A DNA stretch of 64,000 nucleotides from Microbacterium sp. RURRCA19A (GTDB lineage: Bacteria; Actinomycetota; Actinomycetes; Actinomycetales; Microbacteriaceae): contig NZ_FTNQ01000002.1 of NCBI RefSeq assembly GCF_900156455.1, positions 62,001-126,000 of the forward strand, written 5' to 3'. Positions 60,091 to 64,000 of the stretch are shown piece by piece. The stretch's first letter is position 1; every line of letters starts with the position of its first letter. Made by a program: the position numbers and the translations under genes. The notes below the pieces were generated by a model. It was not told where the DNA came from and made no database searches. It saw only the letters and a list, made by a program, of their open reading frames with translations.

Positions 60091-61539
60091 ATGCCCGAAC
60101 CGCTCCCCGACGCCGCGGCACGCCTGGCCGCGCTCGAACGCGAGGCCGCGCATCAGGAGCACCTGAGCGCCGGCGACGGCCGCGCGTGGGTCGGCGAGCG
60201 CGACGGCGAGCATCCGGTCGTCATCGTCGGTGCCGGTCAAGCCGGCCTGGTGCTCGCCCGCGGCCTGCGCCGCCGCGGAATCGACGACGTGATCGTGCTC
60301 GACTCCGCCCCCGTGGATGCCACCGGCCCCTGGACCACCTACGCGCGCATGCACACGCTGCGCACACCGAAGGACATCGCCTGGCCCACCTGGGGCGTGC
60401 CCGCGGCGAGCCCGCGCGCCTGGTTCGAAGCGGTGTACGGGGCCGCCGCGTGGGAAGAGATCGCCTTCTTCCCCACCGTCGCCTGGCAGGGGTTCCTGCA
60501 GTGGTACCGGACCGTCGCGGGGATCGACGTGGTCGGCTCGACGACGGTCACGGCGATCACCCCGACGGATGCCGAGGGCCCGCTGCGCCTGCATCTCACC
60601 GGCGCCGACGGGTCATGGGTGCTGCTCGCCCGTCACGTCGTGCTCGCCACTGGGATCGAAGGCGCCGGCGGACGGCACGTTCCGGCGCTCCTCGACGCCC
60701 TCCCCGCCGAGCGCGTGCACCACACCCACGACGCGATCGACTTCCCCGCCCTCGCCGGGAAGCGCATCGGCATCCTGGGCGCCGGGACGGGCGCGTTCGA
60801 CAATGCCGCGACCGCCCTCGAGCACGGTGCGGCATCCGTGGACGTGCACATGCGACGCCCCGCGATGCCGCAGGTCAGCCCCTACCGGTGGATGGAGTTC
60901 GCCGGCCTCATCGAGAACTACGGCGCGTTCTCCGACGCCCAGAAGTGGACGTTCAACGTGCACCTCTCGGCTGTCGACCAGCCCGCGACGCAGAACGCGA
61001 TCTGGCGCGCGCACGCCTTCGACGGCTTCCGATTCCTGACCTCCTCGCCGTGGCGCTCCGTCGAGTGGGACGGCACCGACATCGTCGTGACGACGCCGCA
61101 TGGCATCCATCGGTACGACGTCGTCATCGCCGCGACCGGAATCGTCGCGGACCTGTCACGCCGTCCGGAGCTCTCGGCGGTGGCAGCGGATGCCGCGATC
61201 TGGAGCGACCACCTCGCCCCGGCGCAGATCGCCGAGAACCCCGGGCTCGCGGCCTTCCCCTACCTCGACGACGACTTCGGGCTGATCAGCCGGAGCGCGC
61301 CCGAGGGGTCGGCGCTGTCGCGCATCCACATGTTCAACCACGGCGCCCGGATCAGCCAGGGGATGCTCAGCCACCAGATCCCGGGACTCGTCGGTGGCGC
61401 GACCGCGCTCGCCGCGGCCCTGTCGCGGCGGCTGTTCACCCGCGACGCGGGAGCCCTCATGGCCGAGTACCTGGCGTACGACGTCCCGGTGGGCGTGCAC
61501 GTGGGGCGGCGGCCCGTGCCGGTGGACGCTCCCGCGTGA
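60091..61539 (+). CDS. FAD/NAD(P)-binding oxidoreductase (monooxygenase-like)
   Basis: 482 aa. FAD fold VVIVGAGQAGLVLARGLRRR at about 42, a Trp-rich region (PWTTYARMHTLRTPKDIAWP), and a second dinucleotide fold RIGILGAGTGAFDNAATAL at about 228, the layout of flavin-containing or Baeyer-Villiger-type monooxygenases. It could oxidise the substrate whose product the other two enzymes process. GTG 60085 is an alternative start. Confidence 0.82.
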   Translation: MPEPLPDAAARLAALEREAAHQEHLSAGDGRAWVGERDGEHPVVIVGAGQAGLVLARGLRRRGIDDVIVLDSAPVDATGPWTTYARMHTLRTPKDIAWPTWGVPAASPRAWFEAVYGAAAWEEIAFFPTVAWQGFLQWYRTVAGIDVVGSTTVTAITPTDAEGPLRLHLTGADGSWVLLARHVVLATGIEGAGGRHVPALLDALPAERVHHTHDAIDFPALAGKRIGILGAGTGAFDNAATALEHGAASVDVHMRRPAMPQVSPYRWMEFAGLIENYGAFSDAQKWTFNVHLSAVDQPATQNAIWRAHAFDGFRFLTSSPWRSVEWDGTDIVVTTPHGIHRYDVVIAATGIVADLSRRPELSAVAADAAIWSDHLAPAQIAENPGLAAFPYLDDDFGLISRSAPEGSALSRIHMFNHGARISQGMLSHQIPGLVGGATALAAALSRRLFTRDAGALMAEYLAYDVPVGVHVGRRPVPVDAPA

Positions 61540-61596
61540 CCCGCGCCGCGGCGGTCGACGGCGTGTGCGGTGCGGGCCGCGGGTAGCGTGGGACGG

Positions 61597-62520
61597 GTGA
61601 CTTCCTCGCTGATCGTGTCCGTGCCCACCGCGCAGCTCCGCGACGATCTGCAGCCCCTCCCCGAGGGCGTGGAGGTGCTGGTCTGGGACATGACGGATGC
61701 CGCGCCCCGCCCGCACATCGACATCGTCGTGCCGCCGTACATGTCGATGGACGGCGTGATCGCGCGCCTGTCCGAGGCGACGACCCGGCTGGTGCAGGGC
61801 CAGTCCATCGGGTACGACAACGTGGAGGGACGCCTGCCCGCAGGCCTGGTGTTCGCCAACGCCACCACCGTGCACGAGACCGCCACCGCCGAGCTCGCCG
61901 TCGCCCTGGCGCTCGCTGCCCAACGCTCGCTGCCCGACTACGTCCGGGCTCAGGGGCGCGCCGAGTGGAAGGGCGGCTGGACGCCCGGACTGGCCGACGC
62001 GCGCGTGACCCTCCTGGGATTCGGCGGCGTCGGGCGCGCGATCGCCGCCCGCCTGAAGCCCTTCGAGGTCGAGCTGCGCGCGATTGCTTCGCACGGCCGC
62101 CTGCAGGACGACGTCGAGGTGCTCCCCCTCGGCGAGCTGTACGACGTCCTCGCCCGCACCGATGTGCTGATCGTGTCGCTGCCCGGCGGCGAGAAGACGC
62201 GACGCCTCGTCGACGACGCGGCCCTGTCGGCGCTGCCCGACGGCGCACTCGTCGTTAACGTCGGCCGCGGCCCCGTCATCGACACCGACGCGCTCGTCGA
62301 TCACGTGCGGCGAGGACGCATCCGCGCCGCGCTCGACGTGACCGACCCCGAACCCCTCCCGAGCGACCACCCGCTGTGGTCGCTCGACGGCGTCCTCATC
62401 GCCCCACACGTCGGCGGGGCGACCGGCGCCATGCGTCCCCGCATCGCGCGGCTCGTGCGCCGCCAGATCGACCACCTCCTCGCGGGCGAGGAGCCCGAGA
62501 ACGTGGTGCTGCGGGGCTGA
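61597..62520 (+). CDS. D-isomer 2-hydroxyacid dehydrogenase
   Basis: 307 aa, NAD(P)-dependent. Cofactor motif LLGFGGVGRAIAARL at about 143, the catalytic Arg in NVGRGPVIDTDALVD near 224, Glu in TDPEPLP near 252 and His in IAPHVGGATGA near 270. Reduces or oxidises a 2-oxo/2-hydroxy acid such as glyoxylate or hydroxypyruvate; glyoxylate would fit release by the lyase-like protein. The GTG is preceded by TAGCGT ending 7 nt earlier, so it may have its own leaderless promoter. Confidence 0.87.
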   Translation: MTSSLIVSVPTAQLRDDLQPLPEGVEVLVWDMTDAAPRPHIDIVVPPYMSMDGVIARLSEATTRLVQGQSIGYDNVEGRLPAGLVFANATTVHETATAELAVALALAAQRSLPDYVRAQGRAEWKGGWTPGLADARVTLLGFGGVGRAIAARLKPFEVELRAIASHGRLQDDVEVLPLGELYDVLARTDVLIVSLPGGEKTRRLVDDAALSALPDGALVVNVGRGPVIDTDALVDHVRRGRIRAALDVTDPEPLPSDHPLWSLDGVLIAPHVGGATGAMRPRIARLVRRQIDHLLAGEEPENVVLRG

Positions 62521-62552
62521 CCCCCGCGCGGGCTCCGCGTCGCGGCGGGCGC

Positions 62553-62617
62553 GAGACTGCATCCAGCCGACATCTCCATTGCAGGCTGCAGTGGAGATGT
62601 CGGGAGGATGCAGTCTC
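62553..62617. repeat. Palindromic element family P2, copy 2 (65 bp)
   Basis: GAGACTGCATCC pairs with GGATGCAGTCTC (12 bp perfect) and GACATCTCCA with TGGAGATGTC inside. Aligns to copy 1 without gaps. Again between convergent genes. Confidence 0.9.
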
Positions 62618-62662
62618 GGCGATCCGGAACTCGAACAGGATGCCAGTGCGGGCCGGCCCCGC

Positions 62663-63463
62663 TCAGCCGCCGGCGCGCGCGGCGTAGGCGTTCGCCGCGG
62701 CCGCGATGTCGTCGACGTAGCTGTCGAGGTGGTTGTACGAGAAGATCGCGCGCCGCCAGCCGGGGGCGCTCGTCATCTCCCCGGCGGCGCACAGGTAGCG
62801 CCCGGCCGCGAGCGCGGCGTCGTCGATCTGATCGGGATCGGCCACGCCGTCGCCGTTGCCGTCCGCGCCCCAGCGCTCCCACGTCGCCGGGATAAACTGC
62901 AACGGGCCCACGGCGCGGTCCCAGGTGGCATCCCCGTCCCAGGCTCCTCCGTCGGTATCCGCGATGGCGGCGCTCGCACTGCCGTCGAGGGGGATGCCAC
63001 GGATCGCGGGCTCCGGGTACCCGGCGTCGTCCAGGTGCCCGCCGGAGTGCGTGCCGTGCGCGGACTCGATCGCCCCGAGACCCGCGAGGGTGTTCCAGCC
63101 CAGCCCGCAGCCCGGCTGCTCGACCTTCAGCGTGAGCGCCGCCGACGCATAGGCGTGCAGGGCCCGCTCCGGGATGCCGGTCGCCGCCGCGGTGCGCGCG
63201 GTCCAGGTCGGATCGGCGGGCACGATTCCCGCACGGGGCGGGGCCGGAGTCGGTGCGGGGGCAGAGGTCGGTGGGGCGGCGACCGGTGCGGCATCCGGCT
63301 CGACCGCGGGGGCGTACGCGCTCACCCGCTCGTCGAGCGGACGCTCGCGCCCGACCGCCTGCGACGACACGACGAGGGCGACCGCGATGACGACGAAGAG
63401 CACCGCCGCGACGGCAGCGGTGATCGAAGACCACGAGCGACCGCGGTCGGCGTCGAGATCCAC
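62663..63463 (-). CDS. Membrane-anchored lytic transglycosylase-like protein
   Basis: 266 aa. N-terminal membrane helix (about 17-40, AVAAVLFVVIAVALVVSSQA), a Pro/Ala linker, then an SLT/MltB-like domain with GLGAIESAHGTHSG (catalytic Glu) and AVGPLQFIPATWERWG, AIFSYNHLDSYV. It should cleave peptidoglycan glycan strands outside the membrane. GTG 63463 is preceded by GGGGAGG at a good distance. A DADGNGDG-like acidic stretch (GADGNGDGVADPDQIDD) could bind calcium. Confidence 0.87.
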   Translation of the reverse strand: MDLDADRGRSWSSITAAVAAVLFVVIAVALVVSSQAVGRERPLDERVSAYAPAVEPDAAPVAAPPTSAPAPTPAPPRAGIVPADPTWTARTAAATGIPERALHAYASAALTLKVEQPGCGLGWNTLAGLGAIESAHGTHSGGHLDDAGYPEPAIRGIPLDGSASAAIADTDGGAWDGDATWDRAVGPLQFIPATWERWGADGNGDGVADPDQIDDAALAAGRYLCAAGEMTSAPGWRRAIFSYNHLDSYVDDIAAAANAYAARAGG

Positions 63464-63586
63464 GCGGATCCTCCCCTGGCATCCGCTCGGGCAGCGGGCG
63501 CCGCGCCGAGGATAGCCCGGCCAGTCGACGTGCGGGTGAACGGGGGCCGTCGCGCCGGAGTGCTGCGGCACCCTCACCCGGTCGAG

Positions 63587-63636
63587 TGTCCGAGACACGC
63601 CGTATGGCGTCGGGCGCGTGCGGCGCGTCTTGGACA
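63587..63636. repeat. Palindromic element family P3, copy 3 (50 bp)
   Basis: TGTCCGAGACACGCCG pairs with CGGCGCGTCTTGGACA, with a one-base difference in length from copies 1 and 2. Between the transglycosylase start and the ROK gene end. Confidence 0.85.
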
Positions 63637-63696
63637 CTCACCGGTGGATGCCGGCTCCGGGGGGCACGTGCGCGGGCGCGGGAGCGCAGCGGCGCG

Positions 63697-64000
63697 TCAG
63701 CCGCGGAAGCCGGCGGGGTTCGCGAGGAGGTCGGCGAAGGCGAGCTCGGCGGGGCCGATGAGCATCAGGCGCGAGCGCAGGTGCGCGCGTTCGAGACGGA
63801 TCGTGCGGCCCTCCGCACCCAACGGGTGCACGCGCACCGCCTCGGCGAGACGCTCGCGACTGACCGACAGGAGCGCACCGAGATACCCCGAGAGCACCAC
63901 GGTCTCGGGGCTGAACGCGTTGACGAAGTTCGTCAGAGCGAGCGACAGCACCTCGACCTGGCGCGTCACCTCCGCCATCACCCGGGGGTCGCGGGCGACC
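63697..64000 (-). CDS. ROK family protein, C-terminal end
   Basis: Only the last 101 codons are in the window; the start lies beyond 64000. The sequence LALTNFVNAFSPETVVLSGYLGAL matches the C-terminal lobe of ROK sugar kinases or NagC/XylR-type repressors, which share this domain. Whether it has an N-terminal DNA-binding helix cannot be seen. Confidence 0.75.
   Translation of the reverse strand, partial: VARDPRVMAEVTRQVEVLSLALTNFVNAFSPETVVLSGYLGALLSVSRERLAEAVRVHPLGAEGRTIRLERAHLRSRLMLIGPAELAFADLLANPAGFRG

Noticed and set aside
1..64000. tRNA, rRNA, prophage or insertion sequence
   Set aside because: No cloverleaf-like T-loop, rRNA signature, integrase or transposase was found while reading both strands; a tRNA search program would be decisive.

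Overview
The window is about 64 kb of GC-rich DNA with tight, often overlapping genes (ATGA/GTGA junctions). It contains actinobacterial markers (DUF3073, Rv2578c-type radical SAM protein, IdeR- and LexA-like operators, CebR-type cellobiose operon, scattered pur genes). The gene content and the very frequent heptamer GGATGCC suggest Microbacterium or a close Microbacteriaceae relative; that assignment is inference. No rRNA, tRNA, CRISPR array, prophage or transposase was recognised.

Layout. 0-9 kb: Tat-exported phosphoesterase (cut by the window edge), ECF transporter A-A and T subunits behind an IdeR-like box, VanY-type carboxypeptidase, AAA ATPase, and an SOS-box-linked radical SAM gene interrupted by an intein with a homing endonuclease. 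9-18 kb: DEAD-box helicase with a long RPARSFDR repeat domain, an ABM-like membrane protein, aldose epimerase, DUF998 protein, RND pump and crcB. 18-25.5 kb: amine oxidase, TetR regulator, MFS carrier, then a PfkB kinase/class II aldolase/aldehyde dehydrogenase operon, linked by a shared operator-like motif. 25.5-28.2 kb: second crcB and a sulfur-stress operon (Cys-rich peptide, CoA-disulfide reductase-rhodanese, CstR-like repressor). 28-33.6 kb: topoisomerase IB, Rho-N protein, PadR/DUF4097 pair, USP, DUF3073, MFS. 33.6-57 kb: de novo purine genes purF, purM, purD, purC, purS, purQ, interleaved with SCP-like, TfoX-N, PadR/drug-efflux, BCCT, nucleobase permease, nhaA and a cellobiose uptake/hydrolysis operon under a LacI-type regulator with three CebR boxes. 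57-64 kb: TPR-LuxR regulator, a GntR-controlled ureidoglycolate lyase-like/flavoprotein/hydroxyacid dehydrogenase group, a transglycosylase-like protein and the end of a ROK gene.

The least expected structure lies between genes. At least four unrelated families of palindromic elements recur, each with a nearly fixed length (66, 65, 49-50 and 78 bp). One pair brackets a frameshifted AbiEi/DUF559 gene. Together with the over-used GGATGCC word, which also builds a terminator stem, they are the best candidates for something undescribed. Several genes (purD, purC, TfoX-N, 37493, 59600, 61597) have a TANNNT box ending 6-7 nt before the start codon, which suggests leaderless transcripts.
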